Assembly (NCBI GenBank): GCA_965197495.1
Contig: OZ240210.1
Span: 2,108,001 to 2,172,000 of the forward strand
Direction: 5' to 3'
DNA from: SMYC01 sp965197495
Lineage (GTDB): Bacteria; Acidobacteriota; Vicinamibacteria; Marinacidobacterales; SMYC01
Length of the DNA: 64,000 nt
Of the stretch, positions 7,557-16,707 are shown in pieces. Each line of letters opens with the position of its first letter. Positions within the stretch are counted from its first letter, which is position 1. The position numbers and the translations under genes are program-made. The notes under the pieces are model-generated. The model was given only the letters and a program-made list of their open reading frames with translations, did not search any database and was not told the DNA's origin.

Positions 7557-9149
7557 CTACGGCGACGCGCTTGCAAGGGGAGGCGTGAGCGGCGGCGGCT
7601 TGCGACGCCGGGTCGCTTGCTCGTAGGCGTAGGCGAAGTTCAAGAGCATCGCTTCGGTAAACGGCCGCCCCAAAAACTCGAGGCCGACCGGCAGCGCGTC
7701 CGTCGTAAATCCGGCCGGCACCGTCAACGCGGGAAACCCCGTCATGGGGCTCAGAGCCCGGTTGCTGCCTAAACCATAGGCGTCTTCGGTCTCGGGATTC
7801 GTAAGAGCGTCCGCGGCGATCTCGCTTGGTTGGTGGTCGAATGTCGCGTAGACGAGCGCGTCGAGCTCGTGATCCGCCATCACCTTCATCACGCCGAGCG
7901 TCAGCTCTTCCTTGGCCAACAAGACTTGCAAATAGCCGGCGTCGCTCGTCGTCCTCCCGACCGCTTTGATCAGACTACTCGCTCGCCAGGGCACGACCTT
8001 TCCCGATAAAAGGATCTGTTGAAGAGTCTTTGCTGGGGCGTTTCCGTGCTCTTCCAGATAGGCATTCATCGCCAGCTCCGTCTCGAAGTTGCTGTTCTCC
8101 AATCTCTCGAAGAGCTCTACCATGTTCGGGATCACGACGGGGTCGACGACCTCGGCCCCCGACGAGCGCAAATCGGAAATGGCGGCATCCATCACTGCCC
8201 TGACCTTCTTATAGTCGTCGGTCTCGGGGTCGGTCTCGTCGTCCATGGGCTCGCGAATGAGGCCGATGCGCGCCCCGTTCAGCCCGTCCTCACGAAGACC
8301 GCTCGTGTACGAGTCCGGAACGTGTCCGACAGCATAGGCCGTCAGCGCGTCGTTCTCGTCGTAGCCCGCGATGACGTCCAAAAGTGCAGCCGCGTCGCTT
8401 ACGGTACGCGTCATCGGGCCCAACGTATCGGTGGCCGGCGTCGCCGGCATCATGCCGTGACGGCTCACGAGCGGGACGGTCGGCCTCAAGCCGACGAGGC
8501 TGTTGACGGCGGCAGGGCCTCGGATGGAACCTCCGGTATCTTCTCCAATGCCGACCATGCCAAAGTTGGCCGCGATGCCGCTACCGGTGCCGCCGGAGGA
8601 GCCACTCGGATTCCGGTCGGGGTCGTAGGCGTTCCGGATCATGCCGAAGGCCGAACCGACGTAGCGCGAAGCGAACTCGCCCATAGTGGTTTTGGCTAGG
8701 ATGATGGCACCGGCGCTTTTCATCTTCAGGACGATGGTCGCGTCTCTTTCCGGGACGAAGTCCTCGAAGAGCACGGAACCGTAGCTCGTCGGCAGATCAC
8801 TCGTCTCGACTTGATCCTTGAGGAGCACCGGGATGCAGTGGAGCGGGCCAACGAAACTTGAAGACGCGAAGCTCGCGTCCAGCTCATCGGCTAGCTCGAG
8901 CGCGCGCGGGTTGATCGTCTGGATGGTGTTCAAATGGGGACTTTTCTTGTCGTAGGCTTCGATGCGGTCCAAGTATCTTTGTACGAGCTCGCGGCACGTC
9001 AGCGCGCCCGCGGTCATGGCCGCGTGAACGTCATCGATGGTGGCCTCCTCGAGCTGGAACCGTCCCGATAGGCTCGACTGTGCGCCGGCGATACCGAACG
9101 CCAGCAAGAACCACACTGCTGTGTGGGCTAACCACGATCTAAGTTTCAT
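7557..9149 (-). CDS. Exported amidase (amidase signature family)
   Basis: A 530-residue enzyme with a signal peptide (MKLRSWLAHTAVWFLLAFGIAGA). The catalytic triad is complete: Lys111 in VLLKDQ, cis-Ser about 185 in NPSGSSGGTGSG and nucleophile Ser208 in EDTGGSIRGPA. The C-terminal block FPALTVPAGFTTDALPVGLEFLG is intact. The start at 9149 is chosen over the upstream 9233 because AAGGAGAG precedes it and the signal peptide begins there. It hydrolyses an unknown amide in the periplasm; acidobacterial genomes carry many such paralogues, often near peptidases. The last 79 bp of its 3' region are duplicated at 6368. Confidence 0.92.
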   Translation of the reverse strand: MKLRSWLAHTAVWFLLAFGIAGAQSSLSGRFQLEEATIDDVHAAMTAGALTCRELVQRYLDRIEAYDKKSPHLNTIQTINPRALELADELDASFASSSFVGPLHCIPVLLKDQVETSDLPTSYGSVLFEDFVPERDATIVLKMKSAGAIILAKTTMGEFASRYVGSAFGMIRNAYDPDRNPSGSSGGTGSGIAANFGMVGIGEDTGGSIRGPAAVNSLVGLRPTVPLVSRHGMMPATPATDTLGPMTRTVSDAAALLDVIAGYDENDALTAYAVGHVPDSYTSGLREDGLNGARIGLIREPMDDETDPETDDYKKVRAVMDAAISDLRSSGAEVVDPVVIPNMVELFERLENSNFETELAMNAYLEEHGNAPAKTLQQILLSGKVVPWRASSLIKAVGRTTSDAGYLQVLLAKEELTLGVMKVMADHELDALVYATFDHQPSEIAADALTNPETEDAYGLGSNRALSPMTGFPALTVPAGFTTDALPVGLEFLGRPFTEAMLLNFAYAYEQATRRRKPPPLTPPLASASP

Positions 9150-9250
9150 ACGCCGCTCTCCTTGCGTCGAAACCATATCAAAGCCAGGCGGTGCACGTAA
9201 TCTCGACCTCTTCTTTGATGCTAGGATGCACACGAGAAGGACGCGTCGAC

Positions 9251-9450
9251 ATGAATCCCTATCGCGTGGCGGCTACGATGGTGGTCCTCCTCGTCGTGGC
9301 TGAAGCGTCCAGCGCGCAATTCAAGGCCACGGCCGACATCGTTCATTTGGACGTCGTCGTCACCGGTCCCAACCAATTGTTCGTTCCCATGTTGAGCGCG
9401 GACGATTTCGAGGTCTTCGAGGAAGGCGTGCGCCAGAAGATTGCTTTTTT
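9251..9450 (+). pseudogene. VWFA-domain protein (TIGR03436-like), 5' part, split by IS
   Basis: Starts at ATG 9251 with GAAGGA upstream and a signal peptide (MNPYRVAATMVVLLVVAEASSA). The block DIVHLDVVVTGPNQLFVPMLSADDFEVFEEGVRQKIAF is the typical N-terminal beta-domain of the acidobacterial VWFA-related family. Reading is broken by an ISL3-family element inserted in GCTTTTTT (9443-9450). Removing the element and one target copy gives ...RQKIAFFSSDEVAPLTL... in one frame with the 3' part at 11169-11873, about 299 residues in all. Confidence 0.87.
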
Positions 9451-9465
9451 GCCTCTCCTGCCATT

Positions 9466-10686
9466 TCAGTGGATCCTCTCGAGGGTGAGACCGCCACAGT
9501 TTAGGTAGACGAGACTGATGAGAGCTTCGGCAGAGTGGAGTCCAAAGCTGCGGTGGCTCAGCAGCCGGATTTTGTTGTTCATTCCTTCGAGTCGGCCGTT
9601 GCTGAGTCTCCACGTGACCCACGCGATGACGCCATCGAAGTGGCTGCGGGTCATCTTCGCCGCGCGTTTGACGGGCTCTATCCTCGAGCTCATAGCGCGC
9701 CGCAGCCATCCTCGGAGAAACTTCTTGGCCCATGTCTCGGTTTTGTAGGTGTAGAGGTCCATGAAGTCGTCGCGCAGAAGCATGGCGCGGTAGAGGCGAC
9801 GATTAGCTCGCACCTGCTCGCGGAGCACCCGTTTGTCTTTCGCGCTGCGGTTGTGTTTGGCCTTGAGAAGGGGAAACTTGGTGTTCTTGAGGTTGCGTCG
9901 GGCAGTCCCTTTGAGCTCGCGCACCAGCTCGCGCCGGGTCTTATCCACGGCCTCGTTCAGATGCTTGACGATGTGGAAGCGGTCAAAGATCACCCGTGCC
10001 TGAGGAGCCTTTTTGCCGACGACAGTTATGTACGGCTCCCACATGTCCATGCTGACCGCTTCGAGCTCCGCGGCTCTTTGTGGTCCGAGCTTGCGGAAAA
10101 ACCGCAGCAGCGTCTTGGCCTTGCGCTCCTTTCCCGCCCAGACGACCCGGCCGCTGAGATGGTCTATTACCACTGTTAAGTACTTGTGGCGTTTGCGGTA
10201 GCTGATCTCGTCCATCCCAATCACCCGCAATCCATCGAGCTCGCGCCGCTCATCCCGCTGCTCGGCAACCACTCGCTGGATGATCCGTCGCACCGAACGC
10301 CACGTCACTCGGAAATAGTTCGCTACGGCGCTGACGTCCGTCCTCTGTGTCAGCCACGCTACCTCTTGTTCGAAGCTTTTGGTAAAGCGGCTTCCCTTGT
10401 CGGCCCAAGGCACCTTTTCTCTGACCACTCCACACCGCCGACATACCACTCGTCGGATCGAGTAGCGAAGATAGGTCCGGACTCCGAACAGGTCCAAGTG
10501 CCGCCAGTAGCGATTGTAGCGATCTTTGTTCTTGCGGACCTTTCGTCCGCAAATCCCGCACAGAGGCTTCCTCCTCCGTGGTACTACATCCACCACCACT
10601 CTGGCTTTGTCCGCCTGGAAGTGGAAACCTCGGACCCACAGGCCTTGCAATCCGATGAGCTTGTTGACTAACGTAGTAACGCGCAT
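9466..10686 (-). CDS. ISL3-family transposase
   Basis: A 406-residue transposase, full length. An N-terminal zinc ribbon (CGICGRKV and CRRCG) is followed by a helix-turn-helix (VSAVANYFRVTWRSVRRII) and the DDE domain: Asp in VIGMDEISYRKRHKYL, Asp in EAVSMDMWEPYI, Glu in NGRLEGMNNKIRLLSHRSFG. I chose Met at 10686 (MRVTTLVNKLIGLQG), the usual start of this family. A start at 10746 would add a 20-residue tail with no similarity. There are no frameshifts, so this element may still be mobile. Confidence 0.9.
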   Translation of the reverse strand: MRVTTLVNKLIGLQGLWVRGFHFQADKARVVVDVVPRRRKPLCGICGRKVRKNKDRYNRYWRHLDLFGVRTYLRYSIRRVVCRRCGVVREKVPWADKGSRFTKSFEQEVAWLTQRTDVSAVANYFRVTWRSVRRIIQRVVAEQRDERRELDGLRVIGMDEISYRKRHKYLTVVIDHLSGRVVWAGKERKAKTLLRFFRKLGPQRAAELEAVSMDMWEPYITVVGKKAPQARVIFDRFHIVKHLNEAVDKTRRELVRELKGTARRNLKNTKFPLLKAKHNRSAKDKRVLREQVRANRRLYRAMLLRDDFMDLYTYKTETWAKKFLRGWLRRAMSSRIEPVKRAAKMTRSHFDGVIAWVTWRLSNGRLEGMNNKIRLLSHRSFGLHSAEALISLVYLNCGGLTLERIH

Positions 10687-10809
10687 CGCGGGAACGCTCT
10701 TTTCTCTTTCGGAAAAAAAGATTCTAGCGTTCTCGCCGATGCGCATCTACACATGGCTTACCCTCTCAACCCACGGGCCTCACCAAATGCCACTGCCCCT
10801 CAGCGGGAG

Positions 10810-11106
10810 ACGAGGCTGTGGGAAACGCCCCCACGGTTCTGGTCGTTCAGACCTTGCTCACGACTGAGTTCTCTTCGAAGCCTGGAAGGGCGTTTTCCAT
10901 AGCCTCCACTAATCGAGCCCCCCTTCCTTATTCCATATGAATTAATCTTTCTTGTATATATATCAGGAGGGGCCTGTGGGCGCTCGTGGGAAACGCGAAG
11001 CGTTTTCCAAGCGATTGTGGAAAACGCCGCTCCACGTTTGTACGTGCTCACAACCTTTCCCTAAACGCCTCTCTCGCCCGGAGTTTCCGGCGTTTTCCAC
11101 AATCGC
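10810..11106. repeat. Inverted repeats built on GGAAAACGCC inside the ISL3 element
   Basis: An 18-bp perfect inverted repeat pairs 11012-11029 (CGATTGTGGAAAACGCCG) with 11088-11105. A hairpin GGAAACGC-GAA-GCGTTTTCC lies at about 10989-11008. A looser pair, GGCTGTGGGAAACGCCC (about 10811) with GGGCGTTTTCCATAGCC (about 10886), lies on its left. The GGAAAACGCC word recurs in each arm. The array lies upstream of the transposase start. Confidence 0.75.
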
Positions 11107-11168
11107 GGCAGCGTCCATAGGCCATGCCCTCCAACACAAATCAGATCCCCCGAAACGACAGGAGAACC

Positions 11169-11873
11169 GCTTTTTTCTCCTCAGACGAAGTCGCGCCCCT
11201 GACGTTGGTGCTTCTTCTGGACGCGTCTTCGAGTATCAAGCCCAGCGAGAAGGGCATCAAGGAGGCCGCGTCGAACTTGGTCCGCGCCATGAGCACGCGC
11301 GACAAGACGGCCGTTGTCATCTTCAACGATAAGATCCAGCGGAGCACATATTTCACGGCCTTCCAAGAACCGCTCTTGGATGCGATTCGGGAGCTCTACC
11401 CTGAGGGATGGACAGCCCTCTGTGACGCGATTCTGCACTCTCTCGAAAAGCTCGCGAGGATCGAAGGACGAAAAGCGCTTCTCGTGTTTACGGACGGTTC
11501 CGATTCGAGACCCGCGGCTGCGGGCAGCAAAGCTTCGATGGAAGAAGTCATCGAAGCGGGCAAACTCTCCGAAGTGACGATTTACACCGTCGGCTTCGTC
11601 GCCGAGTCGCGCGGCGTCAACGAAAAATTTCTCTCGACTCTGGCGCACGGGACGGGCGGTCGCGCGTTCTTTCCGGTCAACGTTGAGCACCTCGAACGGA
11701 GCTTCGCCGCCATCGAAGAGGAGCTCCACACACAATACCGTATCAGCTACGCCCCTGAGAACGAGGCGCATGATGGAGCGTGGCGGCGCATCGAGATCCG
11801 GATCCGAGGACGGGAAGAGCTCGTCTTGCGCACGCGGCAAGGGTATTACGCGCTTCCACGCACTTGGCGCTGA
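11169..11873 (+). pseudogene. VWFA-domain protein (TIGR03436-like), 3' part
   Basis: Holds the von Willebrand A domain: the MIDAS motif in VLLLDASSSI (DxSxS), Thr in EGWTALCDAI and Asp in LLVFTDGSDSR. It then has the family C-terminus (TQYRISYAPENEAHDGAWRRIEIRIRGRE, LRTRQGYYA). The frame continues from the 5' part at 9251-9442 once the ISL3 element is removed. Without its signal peptide this half is unlikely to be exported. An ATG at 11124 lies inside the IS and is not its native start. Confidence 0.86.
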
Positions 11874-11933
11874 CGTTTCACCAGACGCCGGCGAGCTTTG
11901 GCGCGAATATTCGAATCTGACATAATCATCGGC

Positions 11934-12395
11934 ATGAGCAAGACGCTCGGAAATCCAGATGACCTCGCTGAGATCTCGCGGCGCTTGGGTCTCCTCAGCG
12001 AACAGAGTGTGCGTCAGTGGGGAAAGATGAGCGTCAGCGAAATGCTGTGCCACCTTTCGGATGGCTTTGCCTGTGCCTCTGGCGAGCTGGAAGTCGAAGG
12101 CGTAGCGACCTTCTGGTCGCGGACCGGCATCAAGTGGTTGGCGCTTCGTGCACCGCTCAAGTAGCCGAAAGGCGTGCCGACGGTGCCAGAAATCGACTCT
12201 CAACGCGACGGCACCAAGCCGGGCGAGTTTGCTCGCGATCGCGAACGGCTCGAGACGGGCTTCGAGACCTTCGTCAAAGCCGCCTCCGAAGGACGCTGCG
12301 GTGCGCATCCCTTTTTTGGATCCCTTTCGCGGGAGGAGTGGTTCCGATGGGGCTATCTCCACGCCGGCCACCACTTTCGCCAGTTCGGTCACTGA
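11934..12395 (+). pseudogene. DUF1569 (DinB-like) protein with an in-frame amber stop
   Basis: Starts at ATG 11934 (MSKTLGNPDDLAEISRRLGLLSEQSVRQWGKM). The protein shows the four-helix DUF1569/DinB_2 pattern with its metal-site His residues (MLCHLSDGF, HPFFGSLSREEWFRWGYLHAGHHFRQFGH). An in-frame TAG at 12162-12164 interrupts LALRAPLK-stop-PKGVPTVPEID. The family has Trp or a similar residue before PKG, so this is a single TGG-to-TAG change. Both halves are otherwise in one frame. The function of the family is unknown. Confidence 0.8.
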
Positions 12396-12442
12396 TGCTC
12401 GCCGCTCGCCGGAGACAAAACCCCGACTCCTGGGAGGCGAGT

Positions 12443-13195
12443 ATGAGGGCGTGGATTTCATTCGCGGTCGTCGGGCTCTGCCTCGCTCCGAGCGCGGCGC
12501 CCGGGCAAGCGAATCTCCCTGAGATCATCGGAGGCTGTGAGGGCGGGCCGCCACAGACGACGAAAACGGCTAACCCCTCAAACTATCTGGCAAAGCTTTC
12601 GAAGTTCGCTCCCGGGCCACTGGCCGCTTTCGGGTCCGGGAGCGGCCGACACCTATCAGATTTACGGCAACCTCTTTTATCAGAATTCCACCGAGGCGCT
12701 CTTCCAAGGTGAAGGCCATGTAGCGCTCCATGACAACCTCTTCATCAAGGACCAAGCGCCCGGCGGATTCCCCGCCATCGCCATCCGGCCTCATAACGAC
12801 GTTCCCAAAGCCGTCGAGGTCTTTCACAACACGGTCGTCGCCTCCGGCCCCGGGATCAAGATCGTCGGGGCGGATGCGAGCTTTCAGCAACGAGCACGGG
12901 CCAACGCCGTCTTCTCGGCGCCGCCGCACATCGTCGCGCCGGCGGCTTTTGACAACGTATCGGAACTCTACGAGAACGCCCGCAACTATCTCGTCGATAC
13001 GACATCATCCATCGGAGCGGGGCTTGAGCTCTTCCCCCTGGTGGGTGCTTTGGTGGGAGCCGCGGCGGATCTGAGCGGCCTCACCGGTTACGCGGATTGG
13101 GATCGCGATTTCAACGGCGCTGCTCGCGACGGCAGGTTCCGGGGTGCGTATGCAGAAGAAGGCACGAACCCGGGTTGGTCGCTAGCGCTTGCATC
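12443..13195 (+). pseudogene. Exported right-handed beta-helix protein, broken
   Basis: A signal peptide (MRAWISFAVVGLCLAPSAAPG) at 12443 is followed by about 60 residues. Near 12620 the sequence jumps to another frame and to a parallel beta-helix segment (YQIYGNLFYQNSTEALFQGEGHVALHDNLFI, VEVFHNTVVASGPGIKIV), as in exported pectate-lyase-like or nitrous-oxide-reductase-accessory-like folds. It ends with GYADWDRDFNGAARDGRFRGAYAEEGTNPGWSLAL and then runs in frame into a beta-lactamase fragment. The N-terminal part of the helix is missing. Substrate unknown. Confidence 0.7.
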
Positions 13196-13587
13196 CCTTC
13201 CTGCTCATGCGAGTGCTCAAAGGCTCGACGAAAGGATCGGCGACTACTTGGCGGAGGAAGTTCGCTCGCGCGGTATTCCAGGACTGACCGCCGCCGTCGT
13301 GCTCGACGGAGAGGTAGTGTACATCGGAGCGTTTGGGGTTCGGCGGATAGGCTCCGGTGAGGCGCTGACGCCGGAACACGTCTTTCACTTCGCTTCAGTC
13401 TCGAAGCCCTTCGTGGCCACCGCGATCGTGCAGCTGGTCGAGCAGGGAAGGCTTTCACTGGACGATGCGGCGGTGAAATACCTGCCGTATTTCCGCCTCT
13501 CGGACGAACGCTTCCGCGACATCACCATTCGCCAAATGCTCAACCATACATCTGGAATGCCTGACGTGGAGGACTACGAATGGGATG
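13196..13587 (+). pseudogene. Serine hydrolase / class C beta-lactamase-like, N-terminal fragment
   Basis: In frame with the preceding beta-helix fragment. It starts at what looks like the signal-peptide end SLPAHASAQRLDERIGDYL and contains IPGLTAAVVLDGEVVYIGAFG, the catalytic SVSK (SxxK: HFASVSKPFVATAIVQLVEQGRLSLDD) and ITIRQMLNHTSGMPDVEDYEWD. The Tyr-x-Asn and later motifs are missing: at about 13587 the sequence changes to the antisense of an NTF2-like gene. It is a 130-residue stump of an about 400-600-residue enzyme. Confidence 0.8.
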
Positions 13588-13772
13588 GCGCGCGGGAACG
13601 AGGTGGCGTCGCTTGCGAACGCAGCCTCCATGACCTCGAGCTCTCCGTTCTCGAATGCTCTCAGAAAGCGCGTGAGCGCGGCGGCGACTTCGTCTTTGTC
13701 GTCCGAGAACGCATCAGTAGAACAAGCGATGACGCTCGAGAGAGCGATAGTTAGCCAACACCAATACTTCAT
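13588..13772 (-). pseudogene. SnoaL/DUF4440-like exported protein, N-terminal fragment
   Basis: Start at 13772 (MKYWCWLTIALSSVIACSTDAFS), a signal or lipoprotein leader. It is followed by DEVAAALTRFLRAFENGELEVMEAAFASDATSFPR, the first helix and strand of the NTF2-like (SnoaL/DUF4440) fold. The gene is cut at about 13588, where it meets the 3'-truncated beta-lactamase gene tail to tail. One deletion could explain both truncations. Confidence 0.65.
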
Positions 13773-13798
13773 CTCTACCCTCCTGGTTTCGCAGTAGC

Positions 13799-14050
13799 TC
13801 AAGTGTCCCTTTGAAAATAGATGTCGCGAATCCGTTCCGAGCTCACGTTGAGGCCGGTGATCCTTCCGCTACGGTCGCGTATGAAGCGAAACTCTATGCG
13901 TCCGCCGCGCCAAGTATCCGGGCCGATCGGTACCAGCTCGATATGTGCGGGAGCATAGGCGACGCGGCACCCCGTCGAGTCGAAAGGTATAGCTCGCGTC
14001 GAGCTCCGTGCTGTAATAGCTCGCTGCGGATCTATCCGTTCAATTCGTCG
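13799..14050 (-). pseudogene. Serine hydrolase C-terminal fragment
   Basis: The last about 40 residues, IEFRFIRDRSGRITGLNVSSERIRDIYFQR, match the C-terminal lipocalin-like tail of beta-lactamase-related serine hydrolases ('F.rd..Gkv.Gf.vs..R.rnl.F.r'). A few codons upstream, in another frame, YYSTELDASYTFRLDG fits the same domain, so there is a frameshift near 13960. No catalytic part is present on this strand. It may be the lost end of a gene like the one at 13196, but the two are on opposite strands. Confidence 0.6.
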
Positions 14051-14082
14051 AAGGTGTTCTCGTTCAGTATATTTTGACGTCC

Positions 14083-15009
14083 CTAGAGGGTGAAGGCGCT
14101 GTCTGATTCGTAAGGGTGTGTCGCGATCCAATGTCGAGCGATTTCGATACGGCGACAGACCCACACTTCGGGAAAGTCGGCCACGTAGTCCAGAAAACGT
14201 GCCAAACCGGCAGCTCGAGCCGGGTGACCGACGACACGCATATGAAGGCCGACGGACATCATCTTCGGCCGCCGCGCCCCTTCCGCAAAGAGCACGTCGA
14301 GAGTGTCTTTGAGAAACGCGAAGTAGTCATTGGACGTCGCAAAGACACCGCGTGCGAACTTTGAATCGTTGCTCGTGAGGCTGTAGGGAACGACCAGATG
14401 GCCCTTATCCTCGACCGTCACCCAGTAGGGAAGCTCGTCGTTATAGGCATCGGAGTCATAGAGAAAACCGCCATGCTCGACGAGCAGGCGACGCGTGTTC
14501 ACGCTGGGACCGCTGCGGCAGTACCAGCCCAAGGGGGCGGCGCCAAACATCTGCTCGATGGACTTTACGGCCATGCGAATGTGGTTGCGCTCTTCCTCCT
14601 CGCTGAGCCGATAGTGCTCTATCCATCGCCAGCCGTGACAGCAAAGGTCGAGCCCGGCGTCGCGAAGAGCTGTGACCATGGGCGGATTGCGCTCGAGCGC
14701 CAAGGCACAGGCAAAGGCCGTCGCCGGAAGCTTGCGCTCCATGAAGAGCTCGAGAACGCGCCAGAAGCCGACGCGGCTTCCGTACTCGAACATCGACTCC
14801 GCGGCGAGATCGCGCTCACCGTGCGGCACAGAGGATACTGGGCTTTCGGTCAGCGACGCCTCGGAGAAGCCATCGCCGTCGGGGATCGAGTATTCCGAGC
14901 CCTCTTCGATATTGAGGACGAAGTTGAGCGCGAGCCGAGCACCGTTCGGCCACCTTGGATCCGGCGGCTTTCCGCCGTAGCCGACGAGATCGCGGGGATT
15001 TTGCGTCAT
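14083..15009 (-). CDS. puuE: PuuE-like polysaccharide deacetylase / putative allantoinase
   Basis: A 308-residue protein of the NodB/carbohydrate-esterase-4 fold in its PuuE branch. The start MTQNPRDLVGYGGKPPDPRWPNGARLALNFVLNIEEGSE is diagnostic of PuuE allantoinases, which open (S)-allantoin without bound metal. Further conserved parts are EYGSRVGFWRVLELF, the CCHGWRWIEH box and DELPYWV. It overlaps the downstream-transcribed partner (DinB protein stop at 15006) by 4 bp, so the two are one operon. No other ureide genes are in view, so the substrate (allantoin or an acylated sugar) is inferred from the family. Confidence 0.85.
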   Translation of the reverse strand: MTQNPRDLVGYGGKPPDPRWPNGARLALNFVLNIEEGSEYSIPDGDGFSEASLTESPVSSVPHGERDLAAESMFEYGSRVGFWRVLELFMERKLPATAFACALALERNPPMVTALRDAGLDLCCHGWRWIEHYRLSEEEERNHIRMAVKSIEQMFGAAPLGWYCRSGPSVNTRRLLVEHGGFLYDSDAYNDELPYWVTVEDKGHLVVPYSLTSNDSKFARGVFATSNDYFAFLKDTLDVLFAEGARRPKMMSVGLHMRVVGHPARAAGLARFLDYVADFPEVWVCRRIEIARHWIATHPYESDSAFTL

Positions 15010-15557
15010 GTCATCCTCGTTTGATCAAGAAACTCCGCCGGTCCCCATAGTAGTATCGAAGCCGTCCACGTGCGCAGCTTCAGGGCCTCCAACGGCTGTC
15101 CGGCGAGATCGTGGACGAAGGTGATGTAGTCCGTGTTGACCGGCTCGAGATTGCAATGCCGGAGGGTGACCGAGATTTGGCCGCGGTGATAGGCGCCGTG
15201 GGAAGCGAGATGAAAGACGATATCGCGTATCGACGTGACGTAAGAGAGTCCATGCTGGTTGCTATATCGGACCTCGTTATCGAGCGGAGTATCTTGCAAA
15301 CTGCGAAGGACCGCAGACTGCGCCGAGTCGACGGCGTTGAGATGGGTCTCGCAATCACTCAACGAGCACGCAGACCAGATAGTGATTCCGGTCGAATCCT
15401 GGCCCTGGATGCGAGCCATCCACACCGCGAGGCCGGCGAGAACATGAGCTAGCAGCTCACAGGCACGGGCAGGAGGGTTTTCGAGAGAGCAAAGGTGCTC
15501 ATAGACGCGTCGATTGGCCCAGCTTTCGTACGCAAAGGATCGCTCGGGATTCTGCAT
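15006..15557 (-). CDS. DinB-family protein
   Basis: A 183-residue four-helix-bundle protein. It shows the DinB metal-site pattern with three His: one in ELLAHVLAG and two in VFHLASHGAYHRGQI. The start MQNPERSFAYESWANRRVYEHL is typical of the family. DinB proteins are often thiol- or metal-dependent transferases. It is the first gene of the operon with the PuuE-like gene (4-bp overlap ATGA at 15006-15009). A small detoxifying or cofactor-dependent role is possible. Confidence 0.85.
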   Translation of the reverse strand: MQNPERSFAYESWANRRVYEHLCSLENPPARACELLAHVLAGLAVWMARIQGQDSTGITIWSACSLSDCETHLNAVDSAQSAVLRSLQDTPLDNEVRYSNQHGLSYVTSIRDIVFHLASHGAYHRGQISVTLRHCNLEPVNTDYITFVHDLAGQPLEALKLRTWTASILLWGPAEFLDQTRMT

Positions 15558-15624
15558 TAGCTAATGACGTTGCGCTCCGCGAATGCCGCTCATTATAGTT
15601 GGCCGCAGAACATTGGAGAGACAG

Positions 15625-16707
15625 ATGAAACTATCGCTCCGTAGTCTCCTGACCTGGCAAGGAACGACCGACCGCGGGCAGTACGTGCTGGTGGGAGTCC
15701 TCGGCTTCGCGCTCAAGCACAACCTGGACCGTTTCATCGCGACGTTCGTGTTCGACCGGCCCTGGTCCGTCTTCAACTACTGGGTTCCACCGGACGACCT
15801 CGTGCGCTGGTCGGCACTCTCCGTCGCGGATCGCAATTTCCTGCTGACCATGCTCGTCGTCTCTCTTCCTTTCATCTGGGTCGGCGTCCTGCTCACGATG
15901 AAGCGCCTTCGGGCCGCTCAGCTTCCCGGGGTACTGGTCGCCTTTTTCTTCTTTCCTTTTCTGAACCTGATCTTCTTTCTGTTGCTCGCGGTACTTCCCT
16001 CCCGGCCGCCACGAACGACGGCACGCGAGCCAGGTTCGGCGAGGAAATTTCTCGACGCGATCGTCCCCCGCAATGGGCTTGGCTCTGCCGCTGGTGCGGT
16101 CATCACATCGGTGCTATTCGCCCCGGTCGGCATGGGCCTCGGCGTTTTCGTCTTCATAGAGTACGGGTGGGGCATCTTCGTCGGGCTTCCCTTCGTCACT
16201 GGCTTGCTTGCAGCCCTCCTCTTCGGATACCACCGCCCGAGACGCTATGGCGAATGCTTCGCCGTGGCCTCTCTCGCGGTGACGTTTCTCGGCCTCACCG
16301 TGCTCGCGCTGGCAATGGAGGGCGTCATCTGCCTACTCATGGCGGCGCCCATCGTTTATCCTGTTGCCTGGCTCGGCGCCTTCGTAGGCTGGGCGATACA
16401 GGTGCGCCCGTCGCAGCAGGACGCACCTTCCGTGCTCCTGCTCTTGATCCTCGCAATGCCGCTCCTCATGGGGGCGGAGTCGCGCACCGCGCGAACGGCA
16501 CCTCGTTATCGAGTCGAGACCTCCATCGAGATCGCGGCCCCACCCGAGGAAGTCTGGAAGCACATCGTGACGTTTCAGGAGCTGCCCGAGCCTACCGACT
16601 GGCTGTTCCGCTCCGGCATCGCCTATCCGATGCGCGCTCGCATTCAAGGGACCGGCGTGGGCGCGGTGCGTTATTGCGAGTTCTCCTGTCGTGCACGATG
16701 GCTCTGA
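15625..16707 (+). pseudogene. DUF805 membrane protein with C-terminal SRPBCC domain, 3'-truncated
   Basis: The start at 15625 has GGAGAG just upstream. It encodes a DUF805-like membrane domain (QYVLVGVLGFALKHNLDRFIA, several hydrophobic helices up to about residue 290), then the start of an SRPBCC/polyketide-cyclase domain (YRVETSIEIAAPPEEVWKHIVTFQELPEPTDWLFR...GVGAVRYCEF). The domain should continue for about 100 residues, but at about 16685 the sequence switches to SCRARWL-stop. The break coincides with the start of the next open frame (16698), so a deletion joined two genes here. Confidence 0.72.

Larger units (their letters stand above)
9451..11168 (-). mobile_element. ISL3-family insertion sequence (1,718 bp)
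   Basis: The left end reads GCCTCTCCTGCCATTTCAG. The right end, read inward, is GGTTCTCCTGTCGTTTCGG. These form an imperfect terminal inverted repeat of about 25 bp. An 8-bp duplication GCTTTTTT flanks it (9443-9450 and 11169-11176), which is the length expected for ISL3. It carries one transposase on the minus strand and 420 bp of non-coding DNA rich in inverted repeats between the transposase start and the right end. Confidence 0.93.

Noticed and set aside
11181..12461. Minus-strand ORF of 426 aa
   Set aside because: Antisense of the VWFA and DUF1569 genes.
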